Part shown: positions 1 to 6,694 of the stretch, one piece after another | Layout of the letters: the number at the start of each line of letters is the position of its first letter | Position numbering within the stretch: position 1 is the stretch's first letter | Source of the DNA: Candidatus Woesearchaeota archaeon | Lineage (GTDB): Archaea; Nanobdellota; Nanobdellia; Woesearchaeales; JAUUYB01 | Direction: 5' to 3' | DNA: 23,893 bases | Assembly (NCBI GenBank): GCA_030590605.1 | Contig: JAUUYB010000001.1 | Span: 1 to 23,893, forward strand | Translations under genes and position numbers: made by a program | Notes under the pieces: generated by a model | What the model was told of the DNA's origin: nothing | Seen by the model: only the letters and a program-made list of their open reading frames with translations | Databases searched by the model: none

Positions 1-116
1 CAGCAAATAGTTTTGATTCCGGTTCAGGTCCGCATCAGTTTATAGATGAGAATTGGATATTGATAGATGAAAAGAGCGTCAAGTTCATAGATATTTTTAT
101 TTACGGATCGCTTTGA
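1..116 (+). CDS. 3' end of an unidentified gene, truncated by the window edge
   Basis: Reading from base 3, the frame stays open for 37 codons and stops at TGA 114-116. The residues (for example PHQFIDENWILIDEKS) look like ordinary protein sequence, and other genes here also end convergently with small overlaps. It would overlap the 3' end of the minus-strand glycosyltransferase by 20 bases. I do not recognise the family from so short a tail, and chance openness cannot be excluded. Confidence 0.45.
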   Translation, partial: ANSFDSGSGPHQFIDENWILIDEKSVKFIDIFIYGSL

Positions 117-1503
117 CATAAAGAAGTGAACCGAGTCCTGGAAGCACAGCAGATTCTGACTTTTGTATCCGCGTCCGCCATTGTAGCGGCAAAAAAAATA
201 AGAAGGGTGATGCGATAAGGAATGTACCTTTTCTGTCTATCTTGAAACCATGTTTTTTTAGTTGGCTGGTCAACTTTTTCATATTATATTTGTTGACATG
301 CAGTTCTTCGTAGTTGACAGGGTTCATCTTGTTCCAGACAAATTCTATGATCGGCCAGAAGCTTCTGTAGTTAGGTGTGGTGAGTATGATGCTTCCCCCT
401 TTCTTGAGCGAGGCTTTTGCTTGCTTGAGCATCTTCTCGCTTTCTTTGAGCGGGATGTGTTCGATCACTTCAGAGATTATTATGATATCCTGGTTTTCTA
501 TAGGGAGTGGTTTTGTGATATCTCCCATCTTGAATGTGAGTTTCTGTGTTGCATAATGTTTTTTTGCGTATGCCATCTGGTTTGGGTCGTTGTCGATGCC
601 TGTTGCAGAAGTATAATTGGGCTTGAGCATAGAGAGGAATGTTCCAGGTCCGCAGCCAAGCTCCATGATCTTCTTGCTTGATGGGTTCTCTATGAGCGAT
701 CGAACTTTCTTGAACTTGGTCATATGCCAAAATTTCTGTATAGTCCATTTGCCTTTGATTGCGCGGTCATAGTGGCCTTCATCTAAGAAATGATTTTGAG
801 CATGTTTCGGCTTGCTGGAGAAGATCACATGACGGTACAGCCTGGCGAGATGCAGAAGATAATCGATATAGATGCTGAATCCGAGTTTGCTCTCCCCGAA
901 TTCCCGGTTCCTGAATGTGAATGGGATCTCTTTTGCCCGGACCGGTTTGCATTTGATCAGGGTCTCGAGAAGGATCTTGTATCCGATAGGCTGGATCTGG
1001 TTGAAAATGATCTTATCTTTTCGTATCGCAAAGAACCCGCTCATCGTATCTCTTACCGGAGTGATCGGCCGAGCAAGGATTCTTGCACCAAAAGAGACCA
1101 GTCTCCGATACCAGGGCCAATCTTCCACTCCGCCGCCTTTGACCAGTCTGCTTCCGATTGCGATATCATTTCCTCCTTTGAGGACCGCATCGATGATCTT
1201 AGGGACCAGTGCAGGAGGATGGGAGAGGTCTGCGTCCATGACAAGGCAGATATCTCCTTTAGCTTCCTTCATCCCTTCAAGGACAGACTGTGAGAGTCCT
1301 TTGTCTTCTCTCCTTCGGATTACTTTGACCTTATATTTCTTGTCAAGGGCGCCTGCGACTTTCCAGGTCTTATCTGGAGAATCATCGTCGACAACAAGTA
1401 TCTCATGGTCGTATCTTCCTTCAAGGAAAGAATGGACTTCTTTTGTGATGATCTGGATATTCTCAGATTCATTGAATGTGGGGATGATGACAGTGACCTG
1501 CAT
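97..1503 (-). CDS. Family 2 glycosyltransferase (dolichol-phosphate mannosyltransferase type) fused to a class I SAM methyltransferase
   Basis: 468 aa in two domains. Residues 1-235 are a GT-A family 2 glycosyltransferase: VTVIIPTFNE at the start, the nucleotide-binding acidic run DDDSPD (39-44), the metal-binding DADLSHPP (90-97), SGFFAIRK (155-162) and GESKLG (203-208). This is the pattern of polyprenol-phosphate mannosyl or glucosyl transferases. Residues 265-468 are a Rossmann methyltransferase with motif I ELGCGPG (281-287), an acidic SAM-ribose residue in GIDND (302-306) and EVIEHIP (345-351). No membrane anchor replaces the usual C-terminal one. The family role is transfer of a sugar from a nucleotide sugar to a lipid carrier for glycan assembly at the membrane. 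The methyltransferase may methylate that sugar or lipid, which is inference. A TATA box at 1525-1534 puts the transcript start at the ATG (leaderless). Divergent from taw1. Confidence 0.88.
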   Translation of the reverse strand: MQVTVIIPTFNESENIQIITKEVHSFLEGRYDHEILVVDDDSPDKTWKVAGALDKKYKVKVIRRREDKGLSQSVLEGMKEAKGDICLVMDADLSHPPALVPKIIDAVLKGGNDIAIGSRLVKGGGVEDWPWYRRLVSFGARILARPITPVRDTMSGFFAIRKDKIIFNQIQPIGYKILLETLIKCKPVRAKEIPFTFRNREFGESKLGFSIYIDYLLHLARLYRHVIFSSKPKHAQNHFLDEGHYDRAIKGKWTIQKFWHMTKFKKVRSLIENPSSKKIMELGCGPGTFLSMLKPNYTSATGIDNDPNQMAYAKKHYATQKLTFKMGDITKPLPIENQDIIIISEVIEHIPLKESEKMLKQAKASLKKGGSIILTTPNYRSFWPIIEFVWNKMNPVNYEELHVNKYNMKKLTSQLKKHGFKIDRKGTFLIASPFLFFLPLQWRTRIQKSESAVLPGLGSLLYVKAIRK

Positions 1504-1524
1504 CTAGGAGAGGGCATTTAGTCT

Positions 1525-1534
1525 GTTTATTAAC
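1525..1534 (-). promoter_or_regulatory. TATA box of the glycosyltransferase-methyltransferase gene
   Basis: Minus-strand GTTAATAAAC is centred about 26 bp upstream of the ATG at 1503, which predicts a leaderless mRNA. Confidence 0.6.
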
Positions 1535-1597
1535 TTTTCTAGTGCCTAAAAGTAGGGTCAAGAGATATGTTTCATCCTAGCTCGTTTCAGAAAACCT

Positions 1598-1605
1598 TTT
1601 TATAT
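1598..1605 (+). promoter_or_regulatory. TATA box of taw1
   Basis: TTTTATAT preceded by the BRE-like AAAACC. Its centre lies 26.5 bp before the ATG at 1628. The upstream in-frame ATG at 1604 falls inside the TATA box, so it cannot be the start if this promoter is used. Confidence 0.7.
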
Positions 1606-1627
1606 GTTGTACGTTTCTATCATGCTT

Positions 1628-2572
1628 ATGGACATGCTCAAGGAGAAATTAGAAAAACAGCAGTATATCTTTACAGGGGATCATTCTGCTGTGAAGATAT
1701 GTACCTGGACTAAGAAGTCGCTCACAGGAAAGGGAGTCTGTTATAAGCAGAAGTTCTATGGAATCCGTTGTCATCTGTGCTGTCAGATATCTCCTGCTGT
1801 AGGTTATTGTCAGAATCAGTGTATATTTTGTTGGAGAGAACTCGATCTCACTAGAGGCCAGGACATGTCAGCTATCGATGATCTGGATCTCCCTGAAGAT
1901 ATCATCCGGAAAAGTATAGCTGGCCAGATAAAACTCTTGAACGGATTCGGAGGCCATCCTGATATCGATCGGACAAAGCTTGATGAATCTAAGGAGCCGA
2001 TGCATTTCGCGATCTCTCTTACTGGAGAACCTCTCCTCTATCCGAAATTGAACAGTCTGATAAAGGCGCTCCATGACATGGGCAAGACCACATTTGTCGT
2101 TACGAACGGGCAGCTTCCTGAAGTTATTGAAGGGCTCGAGCCTCCGACTCAGCTCTATATATCTGTAGACGCACCTAATGAGTCAATATTTAGAAAAGTT
2201 GAGCATTCCCATAATAAGGATGCCTGGGAAAGACTGAATCTCTCATTAGAGATGATGAAGAAGTTGAATGACAGGACAAGGACATCTCTCAGATTCACTA
2301 TAATCAAAGGGATAAATGATACCGATCCGGAAGGATGGGCTGAAGCGATAAGAAAATCAGAATCTATGTTCGTCGAAGTCAAGGCATATATGTTCGTCGG
2401 ATCATCCAGATTCAGGCTCAAATTAGAGAACATGCCGAGGCATCATGAAGTGAAAGAATTCGCAGAGCGGATCTGCGAGGCTTCAGGGTATAAGATAATA
2501 GATGAGAAAGAAGAGAGTCGGGTGGTTCTCCTGATGAAAGAAGACAGACCTGATCGGATAATGCAGTTCTAG
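1628..2572 (+). CDS. taw1: S-adenosyl-L-methionine-dependent tRNA 4-demethylwyosine synthase (radical SAM)
   Basis: 314 aa from the ATG at 1628. Taw1/TYW1 makes the tricyclic base imG-14 from m1G37 of tRNA-Phe using pyruvate and radical SAM chemistry, and is an archaeal-eukaryotic enzyme. The sequence has the radical SAM motif CX3CX2C at C61, C65, C68 (YCQNQCIFCWR) and the second-cluster cysteines C25, C38 and C51. The spacing 13-13-10-4-3 matches that known for the Methanocaldococcus enzyme with an offset of one residue. HSAVKICTWTKKSL and the GVCYKQKFYGI block are family signatures. The start at 1628 is preferred over 1604 because the TATA box covers 1604 and the cysteine numbering then fits the family. 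The stop TAG shares the bases CTAG with the stop of the convergent phosphoesterase gene. Confidence 0.95.
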   Translation: MDMLKEKLEKQQYIFTGDHSAVKICTWTKKSLTGKGVCYKQKFYGIRCHLCCQISPAVGYCQNQCIFCWRELDLTRGQDMSAIDDLDLPEDIIRKSIAGQIKLLNGFGGHPDIDRTKLDESKEPMHFAISLTGEPLLYPKLNSLIKALHDMGKTTFVVTNGQLPEVIEGLEPPTQLYISVDAPNESIFRKVEHSHNKDAWERLNLSLEMMKKLNDRTRTSLRFTIIKGINDTDPEGWAEAIRKSESMFVEVKAYMFVGSSRFRLKLENMPRHHEVKEFAERICEASGYKIIDEKEESRVVLLMKEDRPDRIMQF

Positions 2573-3180
2573 ACTTTGAGTATTTTTCCAAAAGGACCTG
2601 GGTTGATGACCTTTGTCTTCCCGAGTGTATCTTTCTTTCCTGCGTTCTCATGGATATGTCCGCAGATGGCGAGATTGGGTTTGGTCTTCATGATGAATCT
2701 GCGGATCGCCTTGTTGCCGCAATGTCCACCCATGATTGTGTCCTGCTTCGTCTTGTGAGGCGGGGCATGGGTAAGAAGTATGAACTTGGCATCCTTATTA
2801 TTCGCTGTTATCTTTTTGATATTTTTATAGAGTCGTTTCGCTGTCTTCTCGAATTGTTTATCTTCCTGTGCGAATCCGTCTCCTGATGAGCAAAGGAAAT
2901 GATAGTTGCCTAAGGAGTGGAGGTCGTCTTTTTTATGGATGACGTTCGCGAGGTCCTTGGTGTGCTTGAGTAAGGATTCATCTGACTCATGGTTGCCTGA
3001 GATGACGATCATAGGTACCCCAAGTTTGTTGAACCTCTTCAGGATCTTTTTGAGGTCATTCTCGAAGATAGAGATATCCCCTGCGCATAGCAGGATATCA
3101 GCGTTCTTTGCATTTTTCTCGATCTTCTTGAATGCTTTCATGCTGCCGTGCATATCTGCGAATGCGAGTATCTTTAGCAT
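2569..3180 (-). CDS. Calcineurin-like metallophosphoesterase
   Basis: 203 aa with the full two-metal phosphoesterase motif set in order: DMH (9-11), GD (34-35), GNHE (62-65), THAPPH (137-142) and GHIHE (174-178), ending in NPGPFGK as in small YfcE/Mj0936-type enzymes. The family hydrolyses phosphodiesters or phosphomonoesters with Mn, Ni or Fe; the substrate here is unknown. There is no signal peptide, so it should be cytoplasmic. A TATA-like TAGATAAATG (minus strand, 3201-3210) lies 26 bp before the ATG and is embedded in the relic of a VWA gene. The 3' end overlaps taw1 by four bases. Confidence 0.9.
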   Translation of the reverse strand: MLKILAFADMHGSMKAFKKIEKNAKNADILLCAGDISIFENDLKKILKRFNKLGVPMIVISGNHESDESLLKHTKDLANVIHKKDDLHSLGNYHFLCSSGDGFAQEDKQFEKTAKRLYKNIKKITANNKDAKFILLTHAPPHKTKQDTIMGGHCGNKAIRRFIMKTKPNLAICGHIHENAGKKDTLGKTKVINPGPFGKILKV

Positions 3181-3200
3181 AGCTGGGTTGTCGTATCCCT

Positions 3201-3210
3201 CATTTATCTA
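3201..3210 (-). promoter_or_regulatory. TATA box of the metallophosphoesterase gene
   Basis: Minus-strand TAGATAAATG is centred about 26 bp upstream of the ATG at 3180. It overlaps the stop codon region of the VWA relic. Confidence 0.45.
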
Positions 3211-3257
3211 GTTTATGGTAATGTTCTTCGAGGATGACATCATCGTCTACGCCTGAA
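3202..3257 (-). pseudogene. Relic of the 3' end of a second VWA-protein gene
   Basis: Read on the minus strand this segment encodes SGVDDDVILEEHYHKLDK followed by a stop. The intact neighbour ends SGDANKVILEDYYSL. The DNA matches over TTCAGG and the 14-mer GTCATCCTCGAAGA, separated by exactly 13 bases in both copies (3225-3257 here, 3402-3434 in the intact gene). The frame is closed by TAG just upstream, so only about 18 codons of tail survive. This indicates a tandem duplicate of the VWA gene that was later lost. Confidence 0.65.
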
Positions 3258-3258
3258 G

Positions 3259-3366
3259 GTGAACGGAACTAAGCGAATCGTAAGAGGGGCGGGTTCCGAT
3301 TTCCTTTTAATATTCCATTTTGAATATCATAAGAGGTTGTTATCAGGAAATCGGTGGAGTGAACGG
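3259..3366. repeat. Segment with inverted repeats bounded by an 8-bp direct repeat
   Basis: GTGAACGG occurs at 3259-3266 and again at 3359-3366. Between them, CCGATTTCC (3296-3304) faces GGAAATCGG (3346-3354), and nested inside is ATATTC/GAATAT (3310-3315, 3322-3327) with a 6-base loop. It may be the footprint of a small inserted element that replaced the body of the lost VWA duplicate, or a hairpin in the 3' untranslated region of the VWA gene. No coding sequence is seen in it. Confidence 0.4.
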
Positions 3367-3385
3367 CGGAGATGATGTCAACTGA

Positions 3386-4474
3386 TCATAATGAATAATA
3401 GTCTTCGAGGATGACTTTGTTCGCATCTCCTGAATCTTTGAGCGCATAGAGCCTGCCTGCACCGATCCCGACGATCTTTTCTGCTAGTTTTTCTCCTTTT
3501 TCTGCGAGGTTTATGCCTATGAGAGAGATGGTGATTCCAGCATTCCTCGCCATGGAGACCGCATCAAGCGTCTCTTTCTGAGGGTCTTTCCCGATTGTCG
3601 GTACTGCATCAGTTATGAGGATCAGGTGCTTGGTAGAATCGCCTCTGGGAAACATGTCTATTGATTCTTTGATTGTCTTGGTTATATTTGTCTCCCTGAC
3701 CGCTTTCGTCCTGACTATCTCCTTTAGAAGTCTCAGGAAATCGTCTGTCGGACGGATTTTCGCTTCGATGTCTGTTCCGAACACGAGAAGTCCGACCTTG
3801 TCTTTCCTGTCGATCGCTTTGAATGCAAGTGCTATCCCTGCTTTTTTTGCTGACTCGATCTTATTTCCTTTCATCGATCCTGACGCATCGATACCGTATA
3901 CGATAGATATCGATCCTTTACTCACCCTGTCGCTTGCTTTTAGATCTTCAGATCCTACAAGCGCTCTCCCTCTTTTTATCGCGAGATGGAGTGTCTTCCT
4001 TATATCGATGTCCTTGAACCTGTCTCCTTTCTTGAAATTTCTTGATCCTGTCTTCTCTCCATATATTGACACATCCTTGTTCTCTTTCTCTCCTTCGATG
4101 CCTTTTGGGATGAGGGAGTCCAGCTCTTCAGTGTACATCACGAGTGATGCGAGGCTGATGCCTTTTTCTGAGATACTTCCTCCTTTTGTGAGTATATCAT
4201 CTCCTTTTAGGTCGTCAATTTTCTTCTGTATGGTCTCTCTTAGCTCTCGTTGGAATTCCGGGATCTGGATGTTTTTCTTGAGATAGTTTCCGTTGTAGCC
4301 TGTGATGAGTCTTAGGAGTTTGTCTCCGTAGATGTTCCTGGTCATCGAGAAATTCTTCACAAGATTATCGAACATCATATCTGGAACAAAAGATGAGAAT
4401 CCCTGGTTGATCGCGTCTGAGATGAGTTTTCCGTTCTTGATGGTCTCTTCGTCGTTTTCAAGCACGGTCTTCAT
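3386..4474 (-). CDS. VWA-domain protein, partner of the MoxR/ChlI-type ATPase
   Basis: 362 aa from the ATG at 4474. Residues 1-160 are helical and unrecognised. Residues 188-345 are a von Willebrand A domain with a complete MIDAS: DASGS (196-200), a Thr in RETNIT (260-265) and ITDA with Asp289. This is the ChlD/BchD or CoxE/MoxR-partner architecture, in which the VWA protein works with an AAA+ ATPase to insert metal or remodel a target. The frame is open for about 50 codons upstream of 4474 but holds no ATG, GTG or TTG, and it overlaps the end of the ATPase gene. No Shine-Dalgarno precedes 4474. The upstream residues (PDNVDVETLELSKADEAEG) look like an acidic linker, so the true product may be a frameshift fusion with the ATPase. 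Confidence 0.85.
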   Translation of the reverse strand: MKTVLENDEETIKNGKLISDAINQGFSSFVPDMMFDNLVKNFSMTRNIYGDKLLRLITGYNGNYLKKNIQIPEFQRELRETIQKKIDDLKGDDILTKGGSISEKGISLASLVMYTEELDSLIPKGIEGEKENKDVSIYGEKTGSRNFKKGDRFKDIDIRKTLHLAIKRGRALVGSEDLKASDRVSKGSISIVYGIDASGSMKGNKIESAKKAGIALAFKAIDRKDKVGLLVFGTDIEAKIRPTDDFLRLLKEIVRTKAVRETNITKTIKESIDMFPRGDSTKHLILITDAVPTIGKDPQKETLDAVSMARNAGITISLIGINLAEKGEKLAEKIVGIGAGRLYALKDSGDANKVILEDYYSL

Positions 4475-4553
4475 GAGCTTCTGTTGCGCCCCTGCTGCTA
4501 GGCTTCCTTCTGCTTCATCTGCTTTAGAGAGTTCTAATGTCTCGACATCGACA

Positions 4554-4570
4554 TTGTCAGGGATCTTCCC
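4554..4570 (-). promoter_or_regulatory. Candidate programmed +1 frameshift site at the AAA+/VWA junction
   Basis: The minus strand reads GGGGAAGATCCCTGAC, where CCC TGA ends the ATPase frame. Slipping one base forward on CCC enters the VWA frame directly and continues without interruption. The layout (G-rich Shine-Dalgarno-like run, 3-base spacer, slippery codon, UGA then C) mirrors the bacterial prfB site. The fusion would be about 755 aa. A plain sequencing indel, or reinitiation at 4474, are the alternatives. Confidence 0.45.
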
Positions 4571-5654
4571 CGGATTCTTTTGTCGTGCCTTCTCCTGAGA
4601 ATTCTTTGAAGTGTTCTTTGACGAAATCTATGGGGTCTTTCAGGTATCTGAAGGAGGGTTTAAGACGGATCCTGTGGTGTAGGACTGAGATGAGTGCATC
4701 CTTGACATCACTTAGGTCTACTTTTTCTTTGCCTTTGAGAAATGCATTGCTTTGTGCCCGTTCATATAGGAAAAGTGATGATCTGACGCTTGGCTTCTTT
4801 TCGAGTTTGTCCGATTCTCTGAGAGAACGGATGAATCCGATCATGAAATTGAATATCTTGTCTGGGAACTCGACTTCAAGAGTCTTCCCCTTGCTCTTGA
4901 CGATCTGCTTCTCGATATCATGAGTTTCAGGATAGCCCATATATACGACATCGAACCGGTCAAGGAATACATCAGACAGTTTCTCTGTAGAGCTGTCTTC
5001 GGGATTCATCGTCCCTATGAATATGAAGTTTGCAGGAAGGTCTATATCATAGCTTCCGAGTGTGGCTTTCCCTTCTTCAAGGACTTGTAGGAGTGCATTT
5101 TGAAGTTTATCCGGGCATCGGTTGACTTCATCGAAGAAAAGGATGCCGTTGTTCGCCTTGAAGAGTTTTCCGGGGGTGAATGATTCGAGACTGGATGGCC
5201 CGAACTTGAGTGCTTTGACCGGGTCGATATCTCCTATGATGTCTTCGACTGTCAGGTCAGGGCTTCCTTGTATCCTGACGAACCTTTCCATTCCTGTGAT
5301 TTTTTTTGTCCCTTGGGTTCCCTTTCTGCATTGTGGGCAGAGTGGATTATCTATGAGACAGTTATAAGGACAGTCTTTTACTTCAAGCTCAGGCAGGATG
5401 TCAGCGACATTCTTGGCAAGAGTTGTCTTCCCGACTCCTGGAGGCCCGATGATGATGAGATGGTGTTCCATCAGGAGTCCTGATTTTATCTGTTCCTTTA
5501 CTCCCTCTTGTCCTAGGATAGATGTGAAGCAGTCTTCTTTGAATATGGTTTTGAAGTGATTTGTTAGCGGTTCCATGGGGCTTTTGAGGATGTCACCATC
5601 GTATTTAAGTGTTTTGGAAGGATAGATTTTTTTAGGGGGATTCAGTATAACCAT
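4557..5654 (-). CDS. AAA+ ATPase of the MoxR / magnesium-chelatase subunit I type
   Basis: 365 aa. Walker A GPPGVGKT (70-77), Walker B ILFFDE (171-176), sensor-1 GTMNPED (215-221), arginine finger region LDRFD (231-235) and a sensor-2 Arg in PSVRSS mark a helix-2-insert AAA+ protein. A four-cysteine patch (C95, C99, C106, C109, CPYNC...CPQC) is inserted after the first strand, as seen in some archaeal ChlI-like ATPases, and probably binds zinc. The family uses ATP to drive metal insertion or to remodel partner proteins through a VWA subunit, which is the next gene. A minus-strand AT-rich TAAAATATC at 5682-5690 could be its TATA box, giving a leader of only a few bases. Divergent from the methyltransferase at 5690. 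Confidence 0.9.
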   Translation of the reverse strand: MVILNPPKKIYPSKTLKYDGDILKSPMEPLTNHFKTIFKEDCFTSILGQEGVKEQIKSGLLMEHHLIIIGPPGVGKTTLAKNVADILPELEVKDCPYNCLIDNPLCPQCRKGTQGTKKITGMERFVRIQGSPDLTVEDIIGDIDPVKALKFGPSSLESFTPGKLFKANNGILFFDEVNRCPDKLQNALLQVLEEGKATLGSYDIDLPANFIFIGTMNPEDSSTEKLSDVFLDRFDVVYMGYPETHDIEKQIVKSKGKTLEVEFPDKIFNFMIGFIRSLRESDKLEKKPSVRSSLFLYERAQSNAFLKGKEKVDLSDVKDALISVLHHRIRLKPSFRYLKDPIDFVKEHFKEFSGEGTTKESGEDP

Positions 5655-5657
5655 AAT

Positions 5658-5667
5658 GTTATTATAC
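5658..5667 (+). promoter_or_regulatory. TATA box of the O-methyltransferase gene
   Basis: GTTATTATAC is centred about 27 bp before the ATG at 5690, predicting a leaderless mRNA. Confidence 0.55.
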
Positions 5668-5689
5668 CACAGATATCATTGGATATTTT

Positions 5690-6691
5690 ATGGCACCTTC
5701 TGACAATAGTTTATCTGGGCACAAGATAGTAGACGAATTCCTGAAGAGCCCTTTACAGGTATTCAGCATGGGTGCTGCTATAGAGATAGGGTTGATCCGG
5801 TTGTATCTTGATGCTGATTCTTATTCATTGGATGGATTATCTGAACGGTTAGACATAGACGGAAAAGGATTAAGGGATCTTGTAGAGATCCTCTCTGCGT
5901 ATGATATGTTTGCGATAAGAAATGGAAAAAGTATAGCGACATCTAGATGTAAAGAAGTATTGAAGTTTTACGATCTTCTGAAGTGGAAAGTGTGGTATAT
6001 GCATCATATTTATGCGGATATGATGAATGCTAAGGGCCTGATCTTGAGTGATTTTGATATCAGGGAAAGCAAGATTATTGATCTCTGGGATTATTCGAAA
6101 GAGCCAAGCTCGTTGGAGTGGGTCACTTTTATGCGGACGTTGACAAAGTACGATGCGCCGTATCTGATTGACGCTGTTGATTTTTCGCAGTATAAGGACA
6201 TATTGGAAATTGGAGGGAATGCAGGAGAATTGGCTTTGCAGATAGCTCGGGAGTATCCGGATTCAAGGATTACGATAGTGGATATGGATACTGTATGTAA
6301 GGTAGGGGAAAGATATATTTCTTCCTTCCCACAAAAAAATCAGATCACATTTCAGGGCAAGGATATGTTCAACGACGAACTTGACGGAAAAAAAGATATT
6401 GTTATCTTGAAATCAGTATTGCATGACCATTCAGAGAGCAAGGTCAGGGTATTATTGAAGAGATCTTATGATTGTCTGAAAAAAGGCGGAAAGATATTGA
6501 TTTATGAGTTAGAGAAGATAAATTTGACTGACAGGACCGCGATTGAAGATAATTTGATGTATATCACGTTTTGGGGGTGCTTTAAGGTCCCTGGATATTA
6601 TCAAGGATTGTTAGAGGAAATCGGATTTCAGGATTTCAGGACACAGAAGATAGAAGAGAATGGATTTTTCATACTGACAGCGAGGAGATGA
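5690..6691 (+). CDS. SAM-dependent O-methyltransferase with N-terminal winged-helix dimerisation domain
   Basis: 333 aa. The N-terminal 90 residues (FSMGAAIEIGLIRLYL, then a helix-turn-helix-like LSERLDIDGKGLRDLVEIL) match the dimerisation domain of COMT/ASMT-type O-methyltransferases. The C-terminal half is the catalytic Rossmann domain with motif I LEIGGNAGELA, an acidic SAM-binding residue in IVDMD, and the His-containing LKSVLHDHSE, where this family keeps its catalytic base. The final block GGKILIYELE is motif III. Substrates in the family range from phenols and polyketides to carotenoid-like compounds; none can be assigned here. It has no pathway neighbours, and its 3' end sits three bases from the convergent UbiB stop. 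Confidence 0.87.
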   Translation: MAPSDNSLSGHKIVDEFLKSPLQVFSMGAAIEIGLIRLYLDADSYSLDGLSERLDIDGKGLRDLVEILSAYDMFAIRNGKSIATSRCKEVLKFYDLLKWKVWYMHHIYADMMNAKGLILSDFDIRESKIIDLWDYSKEPSSLEWVTFMRTLTKYDAPYLIDAVDFSQYKDILEIGGNAGELALQIAREYPDSRITIVDMDTVCKVGERYISSFPQKNQITFQGKDMFNDELDGKKDIVILKSVLHDHSESKVRVLLKRSYDCLKKGGKILIYELEKINLTDRTAIEDNLMYITFWGCFKVPGYYQGLLEEIGFQDFRTQKIEENGFFILTARR

Positions 6692-6694
6692 ATC

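Noticed and set aside
3287..3305. Possible tRNA T-arm (GGGTTCCGATTTCC)
   Set aside because: No acceptor stem, anticodon arm or D arm can be drawn around it.
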